The notes under the pieces are model-generated. The model saw nothing but the letters and a program-made list of their open reading frames with translations. It ran no database searches and was not told the origin of the DNA. A stretch of DNA of 64,000 bases, taken from positions 2,418,001 through 2,482,000 of the forward strand of contig JACKHF010000001.1 of NCBI GenBank assembly GCA_020639155.1. The letters run 5' to 3'. Source of the DNA: Phycisphaeraceae bacterium. Lineage in GTDB: Bacteria > Planctomycetota > Phycisphaerae > Phycisphaerales > UBA1924. The position numbers and the translations under genes were made by a program. This document shows, one piece after another, positions 9,019-16,147 of the stretch. The first letter of the stretch is position 1, and each line of letters starts with the position of its first letter.

Positions 9019-9176
9019 ACTCGCTTCCCGCCTTGTTGGTTTCTGGACGTACCTGCAGCTTGAGTTTCAAGCGCAGCAGAACAAGAAGGCGGGTTCTTGC
9101 ACCGCAGATCCGGGAGAAGATCTGCAGCACAAGCTTCCGCCCGCGAGTTGGATCTTCGTGATTCAACCGCAACGCC

Positions 9177-9214
9177 ACGACGGCGCCGCTGCACCAGGCG
9201 GCGTCGTCTTTTTT
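9177..9214 (+). terminator. Rho-independent terminator after the PEP-CTERM-like gene
   Basis: ACGAC/GCCGC arms pair with GCGGC/GTCGT (10 bp, with a three-base bulge in the left arm), followed directly by TCTTTTTTC. It lies about 160 bases after the stop at 9018; the sequence between shows no gene. Confidence 0.7.
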
Positions 9215-9275
9215 CTATACGCTGTCAGTCGTCTGAGCGGTTGCAATCCTGACAACTCTGTGTCGTGTTTCCACC

Positions 9276-9281
9276 TAGACT
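9276..9281 (+). promoter_or_regulatory. Candidate leaderless -10 box of the BamD-like gene
   Basis: TAGACT followed by exactly six bases and ATG 9288, with no ribosome site. Same hexamer as before the MBL gene. No good -35 at 16-19 bases. Confidence 0.42.
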
Positions 9282-9287
9282 TCCAGA

Positions 9288-10421
9288 ATGCAGACGTATC
9301 GAATCCGCCCGATAAGCCCAGTGATCGTTTCGCTCCTGCTTGCCGTTCTGGGATGCTCTGTGCTGGTTCGGGCACAGCAGACCGAGTTTACCCTTGATTC
9401 AGACGGCGCCTGGCAGGAGTCGCAGGCGCCTGTGGAGGGCACGGATGAGGCAGTGATTGCCAATGCTGAGCACCTTCTCGCTGAGGGAAATCCATCCGTC
9501 GCGTTGCGTGTATTGAACAGCTGGATCAGTAAGAACAAGTTTGGCGCTTCGCCGTATCTGCCCACCGCGTATCGGCTGCGAGGCGATGCCAAGGCAGCGA
9601 CAGGCGCGGAGTATCGTGCGTTGTTTGACTACGAAACAGTCGCGCGAAACTTTATCGCATCTGATGAGTTTGTGACGGTGCTTGAGCGTGAGTTTGAGAT
9701 CGCATCGCAGTATCTGCATGGGATGAAACGCAGGTGGCTTGGTCTTCGGGTTTTTTCCGCGACTCGTGATGGTGAACGCTTGCTGTTTCAGATTGCCGAG
9801 CGCATGCCGGGAAGCACGATGCAGGAGCGGGCGCTGCTTGAGCTCGGCGACTATTACTTCAGGCAGCGTGAGCTTGATATGGTGACCGAGACGTACCGCG
9901 TCTTCCTGCGACTGTTTCCGCGGAGTCAGGATCGCAATCTTGCGATGCGTCGGCAGGTGGATGCCAATGCAGCGAGTTATAAAGGGCCAGCCTATGACGC
10001 CTCTGGGCTTCGCGAAGCGAGAGAGCTCATTCAGGTCTTTCAGGAGGAATATCCGAACGATGCTGAGCAGGCGGGCCTGAATGACGCGCGGATTGCTCGT
10101 ATTGATGAATCTCTTGCATCAGAAAAGTTGTATACAGCGAAGTGGTATCTTTCGCAGAATGACAAGCCTGCTGCGAGACTCATGCTCCGGCGGGTTGTCA
10201 GGCAGTATCCCGGCACGCTTTCGGCTCAGGAGGCTTACTCTCTATTAGAGAAGAATGGATGGTCGGTTGGCAAGGCCTCTGAGACTTCTCAGCCCGCACC
10301 CGTTGAAACGCATAACGACTCGGGTGAATCGGGTTCTGAACAGCAGGAGACCCAGCCAGCGTCTTCATCGTCTGGTGATGCTGGCAATGCAACACCACCT
10401 GCGACTCCTGGAGGTTCCTGA
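9288..10421 (+). CDS. TPR-type envelope protein, BamD-like
   Basis: 377 residues. N-terminal export signal (residues about 10-30) contains VLGC, a possible lipobox, and then VRAQ, a possible signal peptidase I site, so lipoprotein status is uncertain. The mature part holds helical repeats: AEHLLAEGNPSVALRVLNSWI, ELGDYYFRQRELDMVTETYRVFLRLFP, AKWYLSQNDKPAARLMLRRVVRQYP, each TPR-like, in the spacing found in BamD/YfiO. The tail is a Ser/Pro/Glu linker. The next gene encodes an LptE-like lipoprotein and starts within this stop (TGATG), which supports an outer-membrane assembly role. Assignment to BamD is by fold and context, not by strong identity. Confidence 0.68.
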   Translation: MQTYRIRPISPVIVSLLLAVLGCSVLVRAQQTEFTLDSDGAWQESQAPVEGTDEAVIANAEHLLAEGNPSVALRVLNSWISKNKFGASPYLPTAYRLRGDAKAATGAEYRALFDYETVARNFIASDEFVTVLEREFEIASQYLHGMKRRWLGLRVFSATRDGERLLFQIAERMPGSTMQERALLELGDYYFRQRELDMVTETYRVFLRLFPRSQDRNLAMRRQVDANAASYKGPAYDASGLREARELIQVFQEEYPNDAEQAGLNDARIARIDESLASEKLYTAKWYLSQNDKPAARLMLRRVVRQYPGTLSAQEAYSLLEKNGWSVGKASETSQPAPVETHNDSGESGSEQQETQPASSSSGDAGNATPPATPGGS

Positions 10422-10960
10422 TGCGTCGCAGTTTCTTTGGATTGTGCGGACACGTGTGCATCGGTGTGCTTGTCGTGTGTGCTTCTTTGGGTTGCACCAA
10501 TATCAACCGGCCGTTCGGATACGAACCAGGCTCGGCTCATGCGACCGATGTCCAAACAGTTGCTGTTGAACTCTTTGAGAATCAGACGTTCTCTCGTGGC
10601 ACTGAAGTGATGCTTGCTGACGCATTGAACAAGGAGATACAACTCCGTACGCCATGGCGAATTGCCTCTCCCGAAACCGCTGATACTGTGCTTCAGGGTG
10701 TGATTACTCGTGAGGATCTTGTGCCACTGACCACTGGCCGCGAGACTGGCATGGTGCAGGAGATGGCAGTCCGCCTGGTTACGGAGTTTACGTGGCGTGA
10801 CCAGCGATCTGGTCAAGTGCGCGTGTCCAGACGCTCCTTTATTGCCGCGGAAACGTTTATTCCATCGCGGCGTGTCGGTGAGCGAATCGATATTGGCAGG
10901 CTTGGAGCAGTGCAGGAACTCGCATCAGCGATTGTCGGGGAACTTCGAGCCGATTGGTGA
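10421..10960 (+). CDS. LptE-like LPS-assembly lipoprotein
   Basis: 179 residues. Signal peptide ends in VVCASLGC, a clear lipobox with Cys near residue 25. The mature region TVAVELFENQTFSRGTEVMLADALNKEI matches the LptE/RlpB pattern: a conserved N-E-T-F stretch, then a helix and a second strand-rich half (ADTVLQGVITRED). LptE plugs LptD, the outer-membrane LPS translocon. Starts within the stop of the BamD-like gene, with GGAGG at 10411-10415, so the two are coupled. The short length fits the family. Confidence 0.75.
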   Translation: MRRSFFGLCGHVCIGVLVVCASLGCTNINRPFGYEPGSAHATDVQTVAVELFENQTFSRGTEVMLADALNKEIQLRTPWRIASPETADTVLQGVITREDLVPLTTGRETGMVQEMAVRLVTEFTWRDQRSGQVRVSRRSFIAAETFIPSRRVGERIDIGRLGAVQELASAIVGELRADW

Positions 10961-11241
10961 CGTAGAACGGTCGTGAGGGGCCAGAATCGGGCATTTGTGG
11001 GCGATCCTGTCTGCATGCATACGCTTGACGATATGGCATGTAGTTCGCAATGCAAGTGTGATGGGCATAACCCAACAACCTGTTGTGTTGAGGTTGCAGC
11101 GGGGGTGCTTGCTGGTCCGATGACCAGACCGGTGCTGGCGTGTCCGGAGTGGGCAAGTCCCCAAACCGGTGCCCTGAGCATCAGAACTTTGTGCTTCACA
11201 GCATTGTTTGTATTGAAGTGACCGAGGGAGTTGATTCGCGC
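10961..11241. other. Intergenic region before ftsH
   Basis: 281 bases with no convincing gene. CTGGTC-CGAT-GACCAG at 11112-11127 is a perfect 6-bp hairpin of unknown meaning. The ftsH frame is open from 11140, with an alternative GTG at 11218, so the last part could be coding if an earlier start is used. No consensus promoter was identified with confidence. Confidence 0.4.
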
Positions 11242-13296
11242 ATGACACAACCGCGCATGAAATCGTCTGAAGCCAAGCCGGATGCTGAAGCACCTGTGGA
11301 TTCTCGCAAGAATGCAGAGTCTCGAGGGACAAAGGAGAGCGGGCAGCGGGCGACAACCGCGCCACCAAGTCGCGGCATGTTCGGCCTTGTTGTGCTGCTT
11401 GTCCTGATCCTTGGTGTGTTTGTTGTGCTTTCAAGTGCGCGTACAGGCAAGGAGATCTCACCCGCAGAGTTCAGGACGCTGTGGGAGAGTCGACAAATTG
11501 AATCAGACTCAGTCATCATCAAGCCCGACATGGTGGTTGCGATCCGCAAGAGTGGGCCTGATGGCGATGCTGCCAAGGTATATATTCCGATCAACGCGGC
11601 TTCACAGGAAGAGATTGTAAAGTTTGTCTCGGAAGTGACAAACCAGCAATACAAAACCAAACCGCCGTCGGCATGGACGAACGTTCTCCCGTGGCTGTTC
11701 CCGATCGTGTTCCTTCTGCTGATCTTCTGGATGGTGACACGCGGTCTGCGCAGTGCATCCATGGGCGGCGGCATGCTGGGTAACTTCGGTAAGAGCCGGC
11801 ACCGTGTCATGAGCAAGGAAATGACTGGCGTGACATTCAAGGATGTTGCTGGTGTGGATGAAGCTGAAGAAGAAGTTGCTGAGATTATCGAGTTTCTCCG
11901 CAGACCGAAGAAGTTCACCAAACTCGGCGGGCGTATTCCGCGCGGTGTGCTGCTCTCCGGGCCCCCAGGATGTGGCAAGACATTGCTTGCGAAAGCAATT
12001 GCAGGTGAGGCGGATGTGCCGTTCTTTACGATCTCCGGCTCCGACTTTGTAGAAATGTTTGTTGGTGTTGGTGCATCGCGTGTGCGTGATCTTTTCCGTC
12101 AGGCCAAGGAAAGTGCGCCGTGCATTGTGTTCCTTGACGAGATTGACGCCGTTGGCCGTCGCCGCGGGAGCGGGTATTCCATGGGCGGTCACGACGAGCG
12201 CGAGCAGACGCTCAACGCGATTCTCGTTGAGATGGATGGGTTCCAGCCCGCAGACGGTGTGATTGTGATCGCTGCGACAAACAGGCCTGATGTGCTCGAT
12301 CCGGCGCTTGTGCGCCCCGGACGATTCGATCGTCAGATCTCGGTGTCGCTGCCGGACGTGAAGGGCAGACTTGAGATTCTGCGGGTTCACACGAAGAAAG
12401 TGAAGCTTGGGCCCGACGTGGATCTTGAAAAGATTGCCCGTGGCACACCGATGTTCTCTGGTGCAGATCTAGCCGCAATTATCAATGAAGCTGCGATCAT
12501 TGCCACAATGAGCGACAAGGAGTTTATCGAGCACGAGGATCTTGAGGAAGCTCGCGACAAAGTTCGGTTTGGTCGTGCCAAGAAGAGTCGTGTGCGTGAG
12601 AAGGATGAGAACAAGCTCGTTGCGTACCACGAAGCTGGACACGCGGTGCTGCAATGCCTGCTGCCCGATGGCGATCCGCTGCACAAAGTCACGATCATTC
12701 CTCGCGGCGACGCTGGAGGTGCGACCTTCAGCCTGCCCGAACGCGATCGGATGGGATTCAGTCTGAAATGGCTGCGTTCCACGATGCGCGTGCTGTGCGG
12801 CGGTCGTATTGCTGAGCAGCGGGCGATGCATGACGTATCCAGTGGCGCCTCAATGGATATCCAGCAGGTGACCGGTATCGCACGGACCATGATTCTTGAA
12901 TGGGGCATGAGCGAGCGACTCGGATTTGTGCGCTATGCAGGATCCGATTCTCGTGAATCATTCCTTCCCGAGCGTGAGTATTCAGATGAGACCGCGCGGA
13001 TTATCGATGAGGAAGTTCGCCGCATCGTCGACGAGGCCTATGCAGATGCAGAGCGCCTGATCACTGACAACTGGCAGAAGGTAGAGCGTGTTGCTCAGGC
13101 GCTTTTGCGGTACGAAACGTTGTCTGCTGATGAGGTACATCGACTGATGCGTGGCGAGGAACTCGACAAGCCAACAATCAGCGATCTGCTGCGTGCAGAC
13201 ACAAACAAGGCAAACACACCATCAAAGCCGACGCCGTCAACCGAAGCGGAACCGGAAGCCGATGCTGGAAACGGGATACTTCCGAGCCCCGCGTGA
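11242..13296 (+). CDS. ftsH: ATP-dependent zinc metalloprotease FtsH
   Basis: About 684 residues from ATG 11242 (GTG 11218 also possible). A membrane-anchored AAA+ protease that degrades misfolded membrane proteins and regulators. First membrane span GLVVLLVLILGVFVVL, then a periplasmic domain, then WLFPIVFLLLIFWMV. The AAA module has FKDVAGVDEAEEEV, Walker A GPPGCGKT and Walker B IVFLDEIDAV, plus the second region of homology ATNRPDVLDPALVRPGRFDR. The peptidase has YHEAGHAVL with the HExxH zinc site. The C-terminal tail is Pro/Thr/Glu-rich. Convergent with trxB, 24 bases apart. Confidence 0.96.
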   Translation: MTQPRMKSSEAKPDAEAPVDSRKNAESRGTKESGQRATTAPPSRGMFGLVVLLVLILGVFVVLSSARTGKEISPAEFRTLWESRQIESDSVIIKPDMVVAIRKSGPDGDAAKVYIPINAASQEEIVKFVSEVTNQQYKTKPPSAWTNVLPWLFPIVFLLLIFWMVTRGLRSASMGGGMLGNFGKSRHRVMSKEMTGVTFKDVAGVDEAEEEVAEIIEFLRRPKKFTKLGGRIPRGVLLSGPPGCGKTLLAKAIAGEADVPFFTISGSDFVEMFVGVGASRVRDLFRQAKESAPCIVFLDEIDAVGRRRGSGYSMGGHDEREQTLNAILVEMDGFQPADGVIVIAATNRPDVLDPALVRPGRFDRQISVSLPDVKGRLEILRVHTKKVKLGPDVDLEKIARGTPMFSGADLAAIINEAAIIATMSDKEFIEHEDLEEARDKVRFGRAKKSRVREKDENKLVAYHEAGHAVLQCLLPDGDPLHKVTIIPRGDAGGATFSLPERDRMGFSLKWLRSTMRVLCGGRIAEQRAMHDVSSGASMDIQQVTGIARTMILEWGMSERLGFVRYAGSDSRESFLPEREYSDETARIIDEEVRRIVDEAYADAERLITDNWQKVERVAQALLRYETLSADEVHRLMRGEELDKPTISDLLRADTNKANTPSKPTPSTEAEPEADAGNGILPSPA

Positions 13297-13320
13297 TCAC
13301 CGCGTGCTGGATTCGAGAGT

Positions 13321-14301
13321 TCAGGCGAGATTCTGAGCTGCGAGCCAGTGTTCGGCATCGATTGCTGCCTGGCATCCCATGCCGGCGGCGGTGACTGCCT
13401 GACGATACTTTGAATCAGCGACATCTCCTGCAGCGAACACGCCTTCAATGTTTGTCTTGCTTGAGCGAGATTTCAGGACGATGTATCCTGTCTCGTCAAA
13501 GTCAAGACCAGACTCCTTCAGGAACGCTGTGGTTGGCGTATGTCCGATCGCAACAAAGAGACCACTGACATTCAGCGTCGACAGTTCACCGGTCTTTGTG
13601 TCCTTGAGACTGACAGCCTCTATCTTCTTGTCGCCCAGTACATCGACAACCACCTTGTTCCAGATGACTTCCGCGTTCGGTTTTTCCATGAAGCGCTTCT
13701 GCATGACCTTCGATGCTCGAAGCTCATCGCGGCGATGGATGACGTAGACAGTGGAAGCAAACTTGGTGAGATACGTTGCCTCTTCCATTGCGGTATCGCC
13801 ACCGCCGATGACAGCGAGCGGCTGGTTGCGGAACATCGGCATGGCTCCATCGCACACAGCACACGCGGAGACGCCGCCGCCGGATTGTGCCAAACGCATC
13901 TCGTTTTCAAGACCGAGCCAGTTTGCTGTTGCGCCAGTTGCGACAATGACGGAGTGTGCAAATATCTCGCCACCCTGTGCAAGTGTGAGTTTGAACGGAC
14001 GCTGCGAAAAATCGCAGGTGACGATATCGTCTTGGAACACCTTTGTGCCGAAGCGTTCTGCCTGAGACTGGAACATTGCCATCATCTCAGGACCAGCAAC
14101 GCCATCGGGAAAGCCTGGGTAGTTCTCGACATCTGTAGTGAGCATCAACTGCCCCCCCGGCATCATTAACGCGGGTGTTGACTTGGGGATACCGGTGTAG
14201 ACAACGGGCTCAAGCTGTGCTCGCGCTGCGTAAATTGCAGCGGTCCAGCCTGCAGGCCCTGAGCCAATGATGACAACCTTATGAACGTTGCTTTGTGACA
14301 A
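13321..14301 (-). CDS. trxB: Thioredoxin-disulfide reductase
   Basis: 326 residues. FAD site GSGPAGWTAAIYAAR near the N-terminus; redox-active pair CAVCDG near residue 145; NADPH site VIGGGDTAMEEATYL just after; C-terminal FAD-binding VFAAGDVADSKYRQAVTAAGMGC. All key features of bacterial low-molecular-weight TrxB are intact. It passes electrons from NADPH to thioredoxin in the cytosol. The start is TTG 14301, five bases after a perfect AGGAGG, so a non-ATG start is well supported. Nothing else seems to be in the operon. Confidence 0.95.
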   Translation of the reverse strand: MSQSNVHKVVIIGSGPAGWTAAIYAARAQLEPVVYTGIPKSTPALMMPGGQLMLTTDVENYPGFPDGVAGPEMMAMFQSQAERFGTKVFQDDIVTCDFSQRPFKLTLAQGGEIFAHSVIVATGATANWLGLENEMRLAQSGGGVSACAVCDGAMPMFRNQPLAVIGGGDTAMEEATYLTKFASTVYVIHRRDELRASKVMQKRFMEKPNAEVIWNKVVVDVLGDKKIEAVSLKDTKTGELSTLNVSGLFVAIGHTPTTAFLKESGLDFDETGYIVLKSRSSKTNIEGVFAAGDVADSKYRQAVTAAGMGCQAAIDAEHWLAAQNLA

Positions 14302-14374
14302 TGCAGCCTCCTGCCCGTATCAGACATCGCGCAATGGCAACCCACAATCAGGGTTTTCCTCTTGATGTGGACGC

Positions 14375-15967
14375 TTATTTGATGAGACCAGATTCCTGCA
14401 AGTGACGCCTGTACAACGATGTCACCGAAGGCCAGACGAGATAGTCACCGGGGAAGTTTTCTGTCGCATCTTCACGGACATTGTGAGCGCGATCAAGCTT
14501 TCCGTCGGGGCCGGTGGAATACAGCACGAACTGATCAGAATCGATCAGGAGTGAGAAGTTCTGTTGTGACTGCATGACAACATTGATGGTGTGGGGTTGG
14601 GCTTCTTCTCGCACTCCCAGATCACGCACGTTGATGAGCTTTGGTACAAAGTATCCGAACCACGGTTGTGCCCCGGTGCTTGCTTCGCGGCTGAACGGAT
14701 CGTTCGCAATTTCTTGGACATATTTGGGACGTATTGCAGCGAGCGATCTTGGATAGGAGTTGTTCTGGAGGTGGAAGCTGACAATACCGAGGGCAATCTG
14801 TGTCCCGACAAGTTCGGTTTCGAGCATCTGCCGGAGTTCGCGAAGTTTCCGTGCGTGCTCGTTGTAGACGAGTCTCACGACGGCAAATCGGGTTGGATCG
14901 ATTGAATCCACAAACAGTGCCTGAAGCAACTGGGCATCGTTATTGCTTAGTCTCCAGCGAAGCGAGAAATCGTCCTGTGCGCGCTTGGCGTAGTCATCCG
15001 AGTCGTAGCGATCAGCGTGGCTCTGTGCGGCTGCACGTGCGTGTGCGACTTCACCGAACATTCGGAGTGGGTGTCCGCCTGTCGAGAGTTGTGCCACCAT
15101 CGTGGCGAACGCTTCAGTTGGCTTGTCCCCTGGGTTTGGACCAAATGTCTGGTCGATGATCTGCTTTGATGCGTATTCAGGTCCTCGGGGGAAACCGAGT
15201 CTGTCAAACCGCATGAAGTCGCTCTTTGGTTCGAGTGTGCGTATCACTTTGACAAGATCAACGGGCGAGAGCTTTGGTTGGCCGCTGACAAAGTCAACGT
15301 AGACGATGTCTCGCATGCGCCTGATTGCATCGATGGAGAGTTGGTAGCCGTATGCGGCTTCCGCTGGAAACTCGCGATCCATCAACTGGCGCCCGAGCGA
15401 GGCGAGATTCAGCATGAGATCCAGTGACTTTGCGGGTTCACCCTCGACGAGAAGGCGCGTCGCTTCGATGTTTGTCAGATCTCTCAGCTTTGAGATTCCA
15501 TTCAGGTAAAGGAAATCTGCGCGACCGAGCAGAGGTGGGTCACCGAGTTCCACAAAGAGACCGCTAGAGACGTTTTCGGGTGATGTTTCGCTTGCACCGT
15601 ATCGAAGACCGAATGCTCGTGACACACCTCTCGCTTTTTCTGTTGTTGCATTGCGAAGCGCTTCGAGTGCTGCAATCTGCTCAGGCTCACCGGCCCACGC
15701 TGTCAGCGCGGGCCATGAGGACGACTGCTCGTTGATAATGCTTGCACCGATCTGGTCTGTGAAGGCACCTGCCGGCGGGGGTGTCATCTTTGCAATCGCT
15801 GGGAGCAGGACCGTATCGCTTCGGTTCGCTTCGGTTATTGTGCTGTAGAGTGCGTTGACTTGCGTGATTGCGCTCTGAGCAAGTGCTCCAGATGTGCAGA
15901 TCACTGTTGCTGTGAGTGAAGCAATCAGCACACCGATACGACCAACACGGCGATGCAGCAGAACCAT
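14375..15967 (-). CDS. Secreted protein of unknown function
   Basis: About 530 residues from ATG 15967, which follows AAGGAG closely; a longer frame to 16102 has no ribosome site. Signal peptide RIGVLIASLTATVICTSGALAQS. The mature protein is helical in the first half (FLYLNGISKLRDLTNIEATRLLVEGEPAKSLDLMLNLASLGRQLM looks TPR-like). Near the C-terminus NDPFSREASTGAQPWFGYFV, FVLYSTGPDGK and NFPGDYLVWP recall the pilin-like substrate domains of planctomycete secreted proteins. Placed 180 bases after the M56 gene on the same strand. No enzyme motif found; a periplasmic role is inferred only from the signal. Confidence 0.7.
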   Translation of the reverse strand: MVLLHRRVGRIGVLIASLTATVICTSGALAQSAITQVNALYSTITEANRSDTVLLPAIAKMTPPPAGAFTDQIGASIINEQSSSWPALTAWAGEPEQIAALEALRNATTEKARGVSRAFGLRYGASETSPENVSSGLFVELGDPPLLGRADFLYLNGISKLRDLTNIEATRLLVEGEPAKSLDLMLNLASLGRQLMDREFPAEAAYGYQLSIDAIRRMRDIVYVDFVSGQPKLSPVDLVKVIRTLEPKSDFMRFDRLGFPRGPEYASKQIIDQTFGPNPGDKPTEAFATMVAQLSTGGHPLRMFGEVAHARAAAQSHADRYDSDDYAKRAQDDFSLRWRLSNNDAQLLQALFVDSIDPTRFAVVRLVYNEHARKLRELRQMLETELVGTQIALGIVSFHLQNNSYPRSLAAIRPKYVQEIANDPFSREASTGAQPWFGYFVPKLINVRDLGVREEAQPHTINVVMQSQQNFSLLIDSDQFVLYSTGPDGKLDRAHNVREDATENFPGDYLVWPSVTSLYRRHLQESGLIK

Positions 15968-16015
15968 ACACACTCCTTCTGATCCAAAAAGGCAGCCGGA
16001 ATCCCGGAACAAGAC

Positions 16016-16056
16016 CCCCTCATCAGCCTGCCCAGGAATCGACAGGCGTGAAGGGG
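16016..16056 (-). terminator. Possible hairpin terminator downstream of the M56 gene
   Basis: Two 5-bp stem blocks (CCCCT/AGGGG and GCCTG/CAGGC) separated by a small internal loop, read on the minus strand and followed by GTCTTGTTCC, which is only weakly T-rich. It lies between the M56 stop (16148) and the next start (15967). Weak evidence. Confidence 0.3.
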
Positions 16057-16147
16057 ATGGTAGCAGGGCATAACGGATCGGGCTTCTGCCGTGTCCTGAC
16101 ATGGTCTGGCGGTTGATCGGAGAATGGAAGGGAGTTGAGAGGAAGTC

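Noticed and set aside
9019..9176. Gene between the PEP-CTERM-like stop and its terminator
   Set aside because: Open frames here run across the terminator hairpin and into the next gene; no start signal.
10961..11241. Small gene at 10973-11221 upstream of ftsH
   Set aside because: The 82-residue translation is Cys-rich and irregular, with no ribosome site; region treated as non-coding.
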